DNA of 64,000 nt from Alcaligenes sp. SDU_A2 (lineage in GTDB: Bacteria; Pseudomonadota; Gammaproteobacteria; Burkholderiales; Burkholderiaceae_B). A model generated the notes under the pieces. That model saw only the letters and a program-made list of their open reading frames with translations, searched no databases and was not told the origin of the DNA. Positions within the stretch are counted from its first letter, which is position 1. Each line of letters opens with the position of its first letter. Below are positions 1 through 7,691 of this stretch, piece after piece. The position numbers were made by a program, and so were the translations under genes. The stretch is from positions 248,001 to 312,000 of the forward strand of contig NZ_CP151273.1 in the NCBI RefSeq assembly GCF_038237375.1, written 5' to 3'.

Positions 1-264
1 CAGCACCGAGCCATCCACCGGAGAGCGCAAGAAACCTTGCGCCGCAACCTGACCACCGGCACCAGCGCGATTGTCCACCACAACATTCACACCCAGCTTT
101 TCGCGCAACTCTTCCGCATAGACGCGCGCCACCGCATCCGCCGTGCCGCCAGCCGGATACCCCACCACCAGACGCACCGTATCAGGCAACTTGGCCGCAC
201 CGGCCATGCCCGCCGCCAGGGCCAAGGCAGCCCCCACCGCAACCTGTGTCCACTTCCTCTTCAT
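1..264 (-). CDS. Bug-family tricarboxylate transport receptor, N-terminal part
   Basis: The reverse strand reads into the window edge from an ATG at 264. The first 88 residues show a lysine-rich start, a hydrophobic signal peptide (about residues 8-25), then VRLVVGYPAGGTADAVAR and VVVDNRAGAGGQVAA. These are the N-terminal landmarks of the Bug (BctC/TctC-like) periplasmic solute receptors that are greatly expanded in Bordetella and Alcaligenes. The family binds small carboxylates or amino acids in the periplasm, some for tripartite tricarboxylate transporters and many as orphans. It is the last visible gene of the minus-strand operon that starts at 3506, so its ligand may be the substrate of that catabolic pathway (inference). 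The C-terminal two thirds lie outside the window. Confidence 0.85.
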   Translation of the reverse strand, partial: MKRKWTQVAVGAALALAAGMAGAAKLPDTVRLVVGYPAGGTADAVARVYAEELREKLGVNVVVDNRAGAGGQVAAQGFLRSPVDGSVL

Positions 265-295
265 CGCTCAGCTCCCCGGCGTCTTTCCGACGCTT

Positions 296-1300
296 TTAAA
301 GTTCAACCAAACGTCCATGTCCTTCCCGAACATGGCGATTCAACAAAGCGGCGGCCGTCAGAACATCCTCGAAGGCCAGCCCCAACGACTTGAAGATCGT
401 AATTTCTTCACTATCCAGACGCCCGGGGGACTGCCCCAGCACCACAGCACCCAATTCCGTCAACTCGGCGTCCGTGGAAAGCCAGCCTTCCCGGCACGCA
501 TCCAGAAACTCTCCGGACTCCGAACGGGTAGACTGCGCTCGATCCACAAACAAACGCCCAACAGCCATCGTTGGCCCATCCAGCTCTCGGCTGGCCGGCG
601 TGCTGGAGCCCATCGCGGTTACATGGGTACCCGGGCGCAGCCAATCGTGCTGCAATACCGGTGTGGCCGAGCTGGTGGCGGTCACGATCAGATCCGATTG
701 TGCCACGGCCTGGGCGGCCGTTACATCCACGTGCAGCGCACAATTCAAATAAGGTTGCGCTTCATACACAAACTGACGAGCCGACTCCGGGGAGCGCGTC
801 ACGACAAAGACTTTGCTCAAGGGCCGTACCTGCGCCACGGCGCGTAGCTGCCACAAAGCCTGATGACCGCCGCCAAATAAGGTCAGCACACTGGCATCAG
901 GCCGGGCCAAGAGATCGGTCGCCAGCCCAGTCACGGCCGCCGTGCGCAGAGCCGTCACGCTGCTGGCGTCCAGAATGGCACGGGTCTCGCCCGTATGGGC
1001 GCTCATCAACAGAACGCAACCCTGATGGGGGTCTTTGCCAAGACGTACATTGCCCGGAAACAACGTCCCCATCTTGGCCCCGTACAACGGCTCGGGATAG
1101 ATCTCGGGCAAGTCGATGCAGGCCGGCATCATCCCCAGAAAGCCGCTGGCCAACGGGCTGCGCACGATAGTGCGCAATGGTTGATCGATGCGGCCCTGCT
1201 GCAAAGCCGCAAAGCCCTGACGCATTAATTCAATCGCCGCGCCCAGCTCCAATCCGCCAAACACCTCGTCGGCGTTGGCTACATACACGGAATGCTCCAT
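296..1300 (-). CDS. Ornithine cyclodeaminase / mu-crystallin family enzyme
   Basis: 334 residues, the usual length of the family. The nucleotide-binding loop is seen at about residues 141-150 (LFGGGHQALW), and the family pattern TAMGSSTPASRELD follows near residue 230. The family contains NAD(P)-dependent ornithine cyclodeaminases, alanine dehydrogenases, ketimine reductases and the EutC protein of ectoine catabolism. The gene starts 3 bases after the stop of the threonine-dehydratase-like gene, so the two are almost certainly co-translated. The pairing resembles EutB-EutC, but no other ectoine gene is seen here. The substrate cannot be read from the sequence; a cyclic or imino-acid step after the dehydratase is an inference. 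Confidence 0.85.
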   Translation of the reverse strand: MEHSVYVANADEVFGGLELGAAIELMRQGFAALQQGRIDQPLRTIVRSPLASGFLGMMPACIDLPEIYPEPLYGAKMGTLFPGNVRLGKDPHQGCVLLMSAHTGETRAILDASSVTALRTAAVTGLATDLLARPDASVLTLFGGGHQALWQLRAVAQVRPLSKVFVVTRSPESARQFVYEAQPYLNCALHVDVTAAQAVAQSDLIVTATSSATPVLQHDWLRPGTHVTAMGSSTPASRELDGPTMAVGRLFVDRAQSTRSESGEFLDACREGWLSTDAELTELGAVVLGQSPGRLDSEEITIFKSLGLAFEDVLTAAALLNRHVREGHGRLVEL

Positions 1301-1303
1301 ACC

Positions 1304-2278
1304 TTACCCCTGTGCCAGAGGCGTAGTGATATGGCGCACGTAGGTATCCGTATCGGTGTTAGAGCCGCAAAACAACACGCCCACGCGCTGGCCGGCCAAC
1401 CTGTCGCGTAAGGGATACATCAAGGCGGCAGTCGCTACGGCACATGCCGGTTCGGTCGCCATCTTGAATTCCTCGAACAAGAAATGCATGGCGGACCGGA
1501 TCTGATCCTCGGTCACCGTTTCCAGAGCATCGATATTGTCCTGGCAAATTCGGAAACTGAACTCGTCCGTATGCGGTGCCATCAGGCTGTCGGCAATAGA
1601 CTGCATGGCACCAATCTTCTGTGGCTGTCCGGCCGCGCGGCTCAGCGCCATCACATTGGCACCTTTCGGTTCAATACCATAGACCACGCAGTCCGGCTGC
1701 CACAGCTTGACCGCCGCCGATACCCCGGCCGCCAGGCCGCCACCGCCGATAGGCACGATGACGGCGTCCAGCTTGCCGGCCTGTTGCAGCCATTCGTAGC
1801 CCAAGGTAGCCGTGCCCATTACCGTCGGGTAGGAGCTGAATGGGTGAATAAACGTCATCTGCTCGTCGCGTTCAATCTGTCGCACCCGCTCGAAGGCTTG
1901 TTCGCCATTGTCGGCAAAGATGATGTCGGCACCGAACTGTCGACACAAGGCCACACGCGCAGGGCTGGCCGTGCTGATCATGACGGTCTTAGCCTTGACG
2001 CCCATTTCATGGGCCGCATAGGCCACGGCCACGGCATGGTTGCCGGCCGACACGCAAGTCACGCCCTGGCGACGCTGCTCGTCGGACAGACTCAGCAGGT
2101 TATTGAAGGCACCGCGCACCTTGAAAGTGCCCGAACGCTGCAGATGCTCGAACTTGAAATTGACGGAACTATCCAGACGCCGGCTATCGTAATCAAACAC
2201 CGGCGTCTGGCGCACATACGTGCGCAGGCGTTCATGCGCCTGCGCTACATTTTCCTGGGTAACTTTTTCTTGTGTCAT
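1304..2278 (-). CDS. Threonine/serine dehydratase-like PLP enzyme
   Basis: 324 residues, fold type II PLP enzyme without the C-terminal ACT-like regulatory domain of IlvA, so a catabolic type. The PLP lysine lies in SGTFKVRGAFN (Lys53), the substrate loop is SAGNHAVAVAY (about 77-87) and the phosphate-binding glycine loop is GGGGLAAG (about 178-185). The family deaminates or dehydrates threonine, serine or hydroxylated amino acids such as 3-hydroxyaspartate. It is the second gene of the operon: 31 bases after the M20 deacylase and 3 bases before the cyclodeaminase-like gene. EutB (hydroxyectoine pathway) is a possible specific identity but is not proven by the context. Confidence 0.85.
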   Translation of the reverse strand: MTQEKVTQENVAQAHERLRTYVRQTPVFDYDSRRLDSSVNFKFEHLQRSGTFKVRGAFNNLLSLSDEQRRQGVTCVSAGNHAVAVAYAAHEMGVKAKTVMISTASPARVALCRQFGADIIFADNGEQAFERVRQIERDEQMTFIHPFSSYPTVMGTATLGYEWLQQAGKLDAVIVPIGGGGLAAGVSAAVKLWQPDCVVYGIEPKGANVMALSRAAGQPQKIGAMQSIADSLMAPHTDEFSFRICQDNIDALETVTEDQIRSAMHFLFEEFKMATEPACAVATAALMYPLRDRLAGQRVGVLFCGSNTDTDTYVRHITTPLAQG

Positions 2279-2309
2279 CTCTGTCTCTGAAACCAGCCTC
2301 TGCGGACTG

Positions 2310-3506
2310 TCAGGCCTGGATAGCCTGGGTGCGGATCAAGGCCCGCAGGAACTGCTCACACTGCTCAATCTGGGCCAGTTCTACATATTCGTCCGGGCGA
2401 TGCGCCTGTTCGATATTGCCCGGACCACAAATAATGGACGGCACACCGGCACGCTGGAACAACCCGGCTTCGGTGCCATAAGCCACTTTGCGCACGGTCT
2501 CATCCCGTGTCAGTTCGCGCACCAGCTTGGTAATGGCGGCCTGTTCATCGGGATTCAGCCCGGGGGCGCTGGCCAACTTTTCCAGCTCTACCGCCGCATT
2601 GGGGTGCTCGCGACGCATGGCTGGCAAAACCTGGCTTTCGATGAACTCGCGGATTTCATCCAGAATGGGTTCCGGGTCCACACCGGGCAGGTTGCGATAC
2701 TCGAATTCAAACTCGCACAGATCAGGCACCGTATTCAAAGCGATGCCGCCACGTATCATGCTGGTCTGCAAGGTAGTGAATGGCACATCAAAGTCCTGGT
2801 CGTAAGGCCCCAGACTCTTGTAGTCGTCCGCCAATTCGCGGATGGCGGTAATGATACGAGCCGCATATTCAATAGCATTGAGCCCCTTGGGCGTCAGCGA
2901 AGAATGCGCCGCATGACCATGTACCCGGCAGCGATAGGCATTGATCCCTTTATGCGCCACGATGGTGCGCATACTGGTCGGTTCCCCAACCACGCAGCCA
3001 TCGGGATTGACGCCGCGTCGTACCAGCTCGTCGATCATGACGGGCGCGCCCACGCAGCCGACTTCCTCGTCATAGGAGTACGCCAGGTGAATGGGATGCG
3101 CCAGGGGAGTGGACAATATCTCAGGCACCAGTTGCAGGGTCACCCCCACAAACCCTTTCATGTCGCAGGCACCGCGCCCATACAGACGGCCATCACGCAC
3201 TTCGGGCTTGAACGGATCACTGGTCCAGTTCTGACCATCGACCGGCACCACATCGGTATGGCCCGACAGCACAATTCCCCCCGTACGGCGACCGTCGGCG
3301 GCTGGAATAGTGGCAAAAAGATTGGCCTTGCGCCCACTTTCATCGTGCGTCAGCACGGTTTCCAGACCCTGCAAATGCAAATAGGTCTGCACGTCATGAA
3401 TCAGCCCGAGATTAGATTCCCGGCTTGTCGTATCATAAGCAATCAGCTTTTTGATCCAATCGACCGAGTTAGAGGGATAAACAGTAGGATCAAACAACGC
3501 AGTCAT
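2310..3506 (-). CDS. Acetylornithine deacetylase-like M20 metallopeptidase
   Basis: 398 residues. Metal-binding landmarks of the M20/ArgE family are present: SGHTDVVPVDG (His83, Asp85), YGRGACDMKG (Asp116) and YDEEVG (Glu147 base and Glu148 ligand). ArgE-type enzymes remove an acyl group from N-acyl amino acids using a two-metal site in the cytoplasm. The gene is first in the minus-strand operon and faces the XRE-cupin regulator across 110 bases. Because it is grouped with a dehydratase, a cyclodeaminase-like enzyme and a solute receptor, a catabolic deacylase for an imported acyl-amino acid is more likely than the arginine-biosynthesis ArgE. That is inference; arginine synthesis remains possible. 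Confidence 0.85.
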   Translation of the reverse strand: MTALFDPTVYPSNSVDWIKKLIAYDTTSRESNLGLIHDVQTYLHLQGLETVLTHDESGRKANLFATIPAADGRRTGGIVLSGHTDVVPVDGQNWTSDPFKPEVRDGRLYGRGACDMKGFVGVTLQLVPEILSTPLAHPIHLAYSYDEEVGCVGAPVMIDELVRRGVNPDGCVVGEPTSMRTIVAHKGINAYRCRVHGHAAHSSLTPKGLNAIEYAARIITAIRELADDYKSLGPYDQDFDVPFTTLQTSMIRGGIALNTVPDLCEFEFEYRNLPGVDPEPILDEIREFIESQVLPAMRREHPNAAVELEKLASAPGLNPDEQAAITKLVRELTRDETVRKVAYGTEAGLFQRAGVPSIICGPGNIEQAHRPDEYVELAQIEQCEQFLRALIRTQAIQA

Positions 3507-3616
3507 GCCAAATATCTCCAGACGTTAAGCGCATATCTTACATACGATAGGACAGAGTTTTCGTATAAGAAAATTAATAATATCTATAAAACAACAACTC
3601 TTTATTCTTTTAGGTT
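3507..3616. promoter_or_regulatory. Divergent promoter region with an inverted ATACGA/TCGTAT motif
   Basis: This 110-base AT-rich gap lies between the M20 gene (minus) and the XRE-cupin gene (plus). It holds ATACGA at 3542-3547 and its complement TCGTAT at 3561-3566, within an imperfect inverted repeat (CTTACATACGA / TCGTATAAG). The position between a divergent regulator and its likely target operon makes it a candidate operator. No experimentally known motif is matched. Confidence 0.35.
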
Positions 3617-4219
3617 ATGACAAAAGATCCGGCAAACATCGCAAGCAACTTGTTGAGCAAATCCGCGATGGGCGCGCGCATCCGCGATGAACGCAAACGA
3701 CAGGGATTGACCCTGCTGATGCTGGCCCGCCTATCCAATGTCTCCTTGTCTACCTTGTCGAAAGCTGAACGCGGGCTGATCGGACTGAGTTACGAGAAAT
3801 TCCTGGCCGTCAGCCGCGCCTTGAAAATGGATCTGTCCGATCTGTTCAAAACGCCGCGCGACCCCAAAGAGTCCGGTATGGATATCCTGGTGGGGCGCGC
3901 TTCACGCACCATCACCTATCAAGCCCATCGGTACGAGTATGGCATGCTGGCGTCCGAGTGGATCAACAAGAAAATGACCCCCATGCATGGTCGGGTATTG
4001 GCTGGCCAACCCCGTGACGCCGCCGATTTCAGCCGGCATCAGGGCGAAGAATTTATCTTCGTACTAACCGGACAATTGACCATGCAGTTCCAGGACGGTC
4101 GCCGCCACGTGCTGCATGCGCGCGACAGCATTTATTTCAACAGCAATCTGGGCCATATCTATCTGTGTGAACACGGGGAAAGCGTGGAAATCCTGGTGGT
4201 CTGCGTCAACGATAATTGA
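3617..4219 (+). CDS. XRE-family regulator with C-terminal cupin sensor
   Basis: 200 residues. An N-terminal helix-turn-helix of the lambda-repressor type (about residues 20-75; RIRDERKRQGLTLLMLARLS followed by a VSLSTLSKAERG recognition helix) is joined to a C-terminal cupin barrel (about 110-195; HQGEEFIFVLTGQLTMQF, and the second motif ending NSNLGHIY). XRE-cupin regulators of the SutR/PuuR type usually control amino acid, polyamine or sulfur-compound catabolism and bind the effector in the cupin. It is divergent from the M20-dehydratase-cyclodeaminase-Bug operon and is the natural candidate for its regulator (inference). ATG start; no better upstream start seen. Confidence 0.85.
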   Translation: MTKDPANIASNLLSKSAMGARIRDERKRQGLTLLMLARLSNVSLSTLSKAERGLIGLSYEKFLAVSRALKMDLSDLFKTPRDPKESGMDILVGRASRTITYQAHRYEYGMLASEWINKKMTPMHGRVLAGQPRDAADFSRHQGEEFIFVLTGQLTMQFQDGRRHVLHARDSIYFNSNLGHIYLCEHGESVEILVVCVNDN

Positions 4220-4410
4220 CGGCCGGTCTGTCTGTAAGGTTCTGACTACGGACATCCTTTCCGCGGGTCCTTCGTGCTGACAGCCGTGCGCCGGCCAGCA
4301 CAACGGCACCCATTCATGACGAGCGAGACCGTGCCGCATGGCGACCGTCGGACTTGCGCTTGTCCGCCTCTATTACAATAGATGCATCCTGCCATTTTCG
4401 TTTTCACCCC

Positions 4411-5784
4411 ATGTCCAGCTCATCTCCCATCGTGGCTATAGCCACCGCCCCCGGCCGCGGCGGCATCGGTGTCGTACGTGTCTCCGGCAAAGAACTTGCC
4501 CCCGTGATGCAAGCCCTGTTCGGCCGCGAACTGCAGCCACGCCATGCCCACTTTCTGCCGTTCAAGGATGACCAAGGCGAGATCATCGACGAAGGTATCG
4601 CCCTGTTTTTCAAAGGTCCACACTCCTATACGGGCGAAGACGTGCTGGAACTGCAAGGCCACGGCGGCCCGGCCGTACTGCGCCGAGTATTGGACCGCTG
4701 CCTGCAAGCCGGTAGAAATCAGGGGCTACGCTTGGCCGAACCCGGCGAGTTCACCCAACGCGCCTTTCTGAACGATCGCATGGACCTGGCCCAGGCCGAA
4801 GCCGTTGCCGACCTGATCGACGCGTCCTCGGAAGCCGCCGCACGCAGCGCCGTAGCGTCATTGTCGGGCGTGTTTTCCGACAATATCAATGCGCTGGCTG
4901 ATCGCATCATCCACCTGCGCATGCTGGTGGAAGCTACCTTGGACTTCCCGGAAGAAGAAATCGACTTCCTGGAAAAATACCAGGCCGCCCAGACCCTGGC
5001 AGGCATACAGGACGAGCTGGATCACATTCTGCAGCAATCGCGCCAAGGTGCCATTTTGCGCGAAGGCCTGCACGTGGTGCTGGCCGGCCAGCCCAACGTG
5101 GGCAAATCCAGCCTGCTCAACGCCCTGGCCGGCGAAGACGTCGCCATCGTTACCGACATTGCCGGCACCACGCGCGACCGTGTGATGCAACTGATCCATA
5201 TCGAAGGCATCCCGCTGCACATCGTGGACACGGCGGGCCTGCGCGACACCGACGACACCGTGGAGCGCATCGGCATCGCCCGCACCTGGGACGAAATCGC
5301 CAAGGCCAATGTCATCGTGCATCTGCTGGACGCCCGCCAGCCCCAGGACAGCCTGGACAGCGCCATTACCGAGCGTCTGCCCGCGCACGTGCCCGTGCTG
5401 CGCGTCTACAACAAGATCGACTTGCTCAGCCCCGAACAGCAAGCCGCGCTGCCGGCCCAGGAAAGCGGTGCCACTATGCTGCCCATCTCCGCCCGGCGCA
5501 AACAGGGCCTGGACGAACTGCGCCGCACACTGCTGGACATCGCGGGCTGGAACCCCGGCAGCGAATCCCCTTGGCTGGCGCGCGAGCGCCACCTGCGCGC
5601 CCTGGAGCGCGCCGACCACCACCTGACCCTGGCCGCCGAACACGCCACCCACAGCGACCAGGTCCTGGACCTGTTCGCCGAAGAACTGCGCCTGGCTCAT
5701 CTGGACCTGTGCTCCATCACCGGGGAGTTCAGCAGCGACGATTTGCTGGGAGAGATCTTTTCGAGTTTTTGTATTGGGAAGTAG
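4411..5784 (+). CDS. mnmE: tRNA modification GTPase MnmE
   Basis: 457 residues from the ATG at 4411 ([20 protein letters not shown]), matching the normal family length and N-terminus; an in-frame start 57 bases upstream adds residues unlike the family. The N-terminal formyl-THF-binding domain is followed by a G domain inserted in helices, with G1 [15 protein letters not shown]3 DTAGLRD and G4 NKID. The C-terminus is the diagnostic FCIGK with the conserved cysteine. With MnmG (encoded at 30059) it installs the (carboxymethyl)aminomethyl group at U34 of certain tRNAs. It is not next to rnpA-yidC here; its upstream neighbour is the XRE regulator. Complete and apparently functional. Confidence 0.97.
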   Translation: MSSSSPIVAIATAPGRGGIGVVRVSGKELAPVMQALFGRELQPRHAHFLPFKDDQGEIIDEGIALFFKGPHSYTGEDVLELQGHGGPAVLRRVLDRCLQAGRNQGLRLAEPGEFTQRAFLNDRMDLAQAEAVADLIDASSEAAARSAVASLSGVFSDNINALADRIIHLRMLVEATLDFPEEEIDFLEKYQAAQTLAGIQDELDHILQQSRQGAILREGLHVVLAGQPNVGKSSLLNALAGEDVAIVTDIAGTTRDRVMQLIHIEGIPLHIVDTAGLRDTDDTVERIGIARTWDEIAKANVIVHLLDARQPQDSLDSAITERLPAHVPVLRVYNKIDLLSPEQQAALPAQESGATMLPISARRKQGLDELRRTLLDIAGWNPGSESPWLARERHLRALERADHHLTLAAEHATHSDQVLDLFAEELRLAHLDLCSITGEFSSDDLLGEIFSSFCIGK

Positions 5785-5798
5785 AACGCCTACACCAC

Positions 5799-6356
5799 AT
5801 GATCCATCTCTACGCCACACGTAAGTTATTGGCGCACTTGCCACTTGACGAGCAACATCAGCTTGCGCCAACCCCGCGCACGCAATGGTTGTTCGAGCGA
5901 GCGCCTCTGGAGAACAATCCGCTCAGCGGCTGGCATGGGCATGTGTTGACTTTGCAACGGCGCAACACCTTGCTACTGATCCACAATGCCACCCGTTTTC
6001 CCTTGGTCGTGCCTGGACTGAAAAAGTCAGACTGGGCCCAATTAAACGATTATTTTGCCGATGCATTGCTCAATACCTTGCTTAAATGCGGTGCGCACGA
6101 CAAACAGATGGATATCGCTCAGCAGTATTTACGGCCATTGCAGGCGAACGCCCCATACGATCGTTCTGTCTTGGGCACGCTCAATCACGCCAAAGCAGAC
6201 CTTGAGCATTTGCTTTGGTATGACTCGGTCCAGATTGCCGATTTAAATAGATATCGTTTGGGAGCCTGGTTGGCAGACCGGCCGTGCAGCAGCAAAGGTC
6301 ATAAAGTGTTGTGGCCACAACAGGCCATGCTGGAACTGCTCGACTCCTTGTCTTAG
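5799..6356 (+). CDS. DUF6933-like protein of unknown function
   Basis: 185 residues from the ATG at 5799 (MIHLYATRKLLAHLPLD), 14 bases after mnmE. The reading frame also runs back into mnmE, but that part is an overlap artefact. The pattern of a short MIHxxATKKLL start, LLLIHNATRFPLVVPGLKKSDW in the middle and RSVLGTLNHAKADLEHLLWY near residue 140 resembles, from memory, DUF6933 proteins, which are scattered in bacteria often near mobile or defence genes. No signal peptide or membrane segment is evident, so it is probably cytoplasmic. Function is unknown. Being directly downstream of mnmE it may be co-transcribed. Confidence 0.6.
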   Translation: MIHLYATRKLLAHLPLDEQHQLAPTPRTQWLFERAPLENNPLSGWHGHVLTLQRRNTLLLIHNATRFPLVVPGLKKSDWAQLNDYFADALLNTLLKCGAHDKQMDIAQQYLRPLQANAPYDRSVLGTLNHAKADLEHLLWYDSVQIADLNRYRLGAWLADRPCSSKGHKVLWPQQAMLELLDSLS

Positions 6357-6494
6357 CCAAAAAAGAAACAGCCCATTAAAGATCATATTTATTTCTACAC
6401 GGACGCCGAATTTCTTTCCGCCAGGAGCGCTAATAGTATTTAAACGCATTCAGCGCTATGCTGAAGCCTCCATGCCCTCTCAGCGGAGAACGCC

Positions 6495-6884
6495 ATGTTG
6501 CGATTACGTGAAGGGATTATGTTGGCAGTTTTGTCCATAGCAGCGATACCGATCGCCGCGCAAGACGCGCAAACCATTCGGCAGCCGATTGAACAGCGTT
6601 CGTTTTCAGCTTTATCGGTTGCCCAGTGCCTGGATGCGGTGCAACGCACCGCCAGCCGCCAAGGGTATATCCAGCACACCGACCAACACGACCCTGGACA
6701 GTGGGGTCTGTACATCGGAGGGGCCCCTTTGATCGGTGGTTCGCTGGTGGTGTATTGCATCGGCATGGAGCAATCCACGGCCTATATCATCCAGGCACAC
6801 GCCACTCACCCATCTATTCTGGCAACACCCGAAGGCTTAAGCCAGGAAATCACTCAGGCATTGCATACTGCAACACTGCCGTAG
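6495..6884 (+). CDS. Small exported protein of unknown function
   Basis: 129 residues. MLRLREGIMLAVLSIAAIPIAAQ is a plausible signal peptide with cleavage near residue 22. The mature part is about 107 residues with two cysteines (in VAQCLDAV and VVYCIGM) that could form a disulfide. A GGAG ribosome-binding site at 6485-6488 supports the ATG at 6495. The pattern loosely recalls the DUF6180 group of small exported proteobacterial proteins, but that is from memory and weak. Likely periplasmic. It stands alone on the plus strand, convergent with the coiled-coil gene at 7006-7521. Confidence 0.55.
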   Translation: MLRLREGIMLAVLSIAAIPIAAQDAQTIRQPIEQRSFSALSVAQCLDAVQRTASRQGYIQHTDQHDPGQWGLYIGGAPLIGGSLVVYCIGMEQSTAYIIQAHATHPSILATPEGLSQEITQALHTATLP

Positions 6885-7005
6885 CGTCACAAAACCGATC
6901 TGAAGCAGGGCGGCCCACTATCCGACCAGCGGCTTACGTGCTGCGCCCTCGCAAATCGGCCACCCAAGCACCCGTATCGCTTGCACGAACCGGCCTTAGT
7001 CGTTC

Positions 7006-7521
7006 TTATTTAATCAACAATTCGCTGACCTGCATACGCGCATCGCTATCGAGCCGCGCATCCTCCATTGCTTTCAACAACATGGCGCTGGCCTTGGTCA
7101 ACGCCCCATTCAAGATGGAAAGTTCGCTTTGCGCCCGTTCTAAAGCGTATTTGCGCCGTGGCTCGGATAACTGCATGTCAGCCTGGATGCGCTGCAATTC
7201 AGCCATTTTCTTCTGGATCTGTGCTTTCAGATCGCGGATGCGTTTCAGCAGCTCTTTGATGCCGTCCGGCAAAGAACTGTTATCAATATCGGCATCACGA
7301 TAGTTTTCGTCAGCCTGCTTACTGGTCAAAAACAGCCCTTTGCCAGCCGATGAAAGAGTCACGGGATCGTTCCCATTACCTGGCTGGCCCACCACATTCT
7401 CAGGCACTACACCCGGCTTGGACTCCTGGGGCCGGGCAACACCCGCAGACACAGACACGCTGGTATTAAACGCGTTATCAATACTATCCAGAGACATGGC
7501 TGTGCTCCACAAAGAAAACAT
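7006..7521 (-). CDS. Coiled-coil hypothetical protein
   Basis: 171 residues, no family recognised. Residues about 85-160 are rich in Leu, Lys, Gln and Glu with heptad spacing (IKELLKRIRDLKAQIQKKMA and on), predicting a long alpha-helical coiled coil. The N-terminal 60 residues are low-complexity and Gly/Ser/Pro rich. No signal peptide. Two starts are possible: ATG 7521 has GAGGA upstream, and ATG 7497 (MSLDSIDNAF) has GGAG upstream; both spacings are good, so the choice is open. It is divergent from the autotransporter gene, with their starts about 170 bases apart, and shares its upstream region. A secretion-related or surface role is only a guess. Confidence 0.5.
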   Translation of the reverse strand: MFSLWSTAMSLDSIDNAFNTSVSVSAGVARPQESKPGVVPENVVGQPGNGNDPVTLSSAGKGLFLTSKQADENYRDADIDNSSLPDGIKELLKRIRDLKAQIQKKMAELQRIQADMQLSEPRRKYALERAQSELSILNGALTKASAMLLKAMEDARLDSDARMQVSELLIK

Positions 7522-7691
7522 GGTTACGTCCTCTTAGCGTGTTTTCTTTAATGCATATTTAAAACACTGATTTGTTGCGTCTTGCCCTCAAGTTTTCAAT
7601 TCAGAAAAAAATACCTGGCAAAAAAAGATACTTTTCATTACTTTTGCAAAGCAAGACCTTTAGCCAATCGTCAATTAACGGACTGCCCCCT

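Noticed and set aside
5571-5798. Idea that mnmE is frameshifted near its end with the following frame continuing it
   Set aside because: mnmE ends correctly in FCIGK at 5784; the overlapping frame merely runs on from the next gene.
7572-7691. 40-codon N-terminal extension of the autotransporter
   Set aside because: It would place a non-signal sequence before an excellent signal peptide that begins at ATG 7692. Extended autotransporter signal peptides exist but this one lacks the known pattern.
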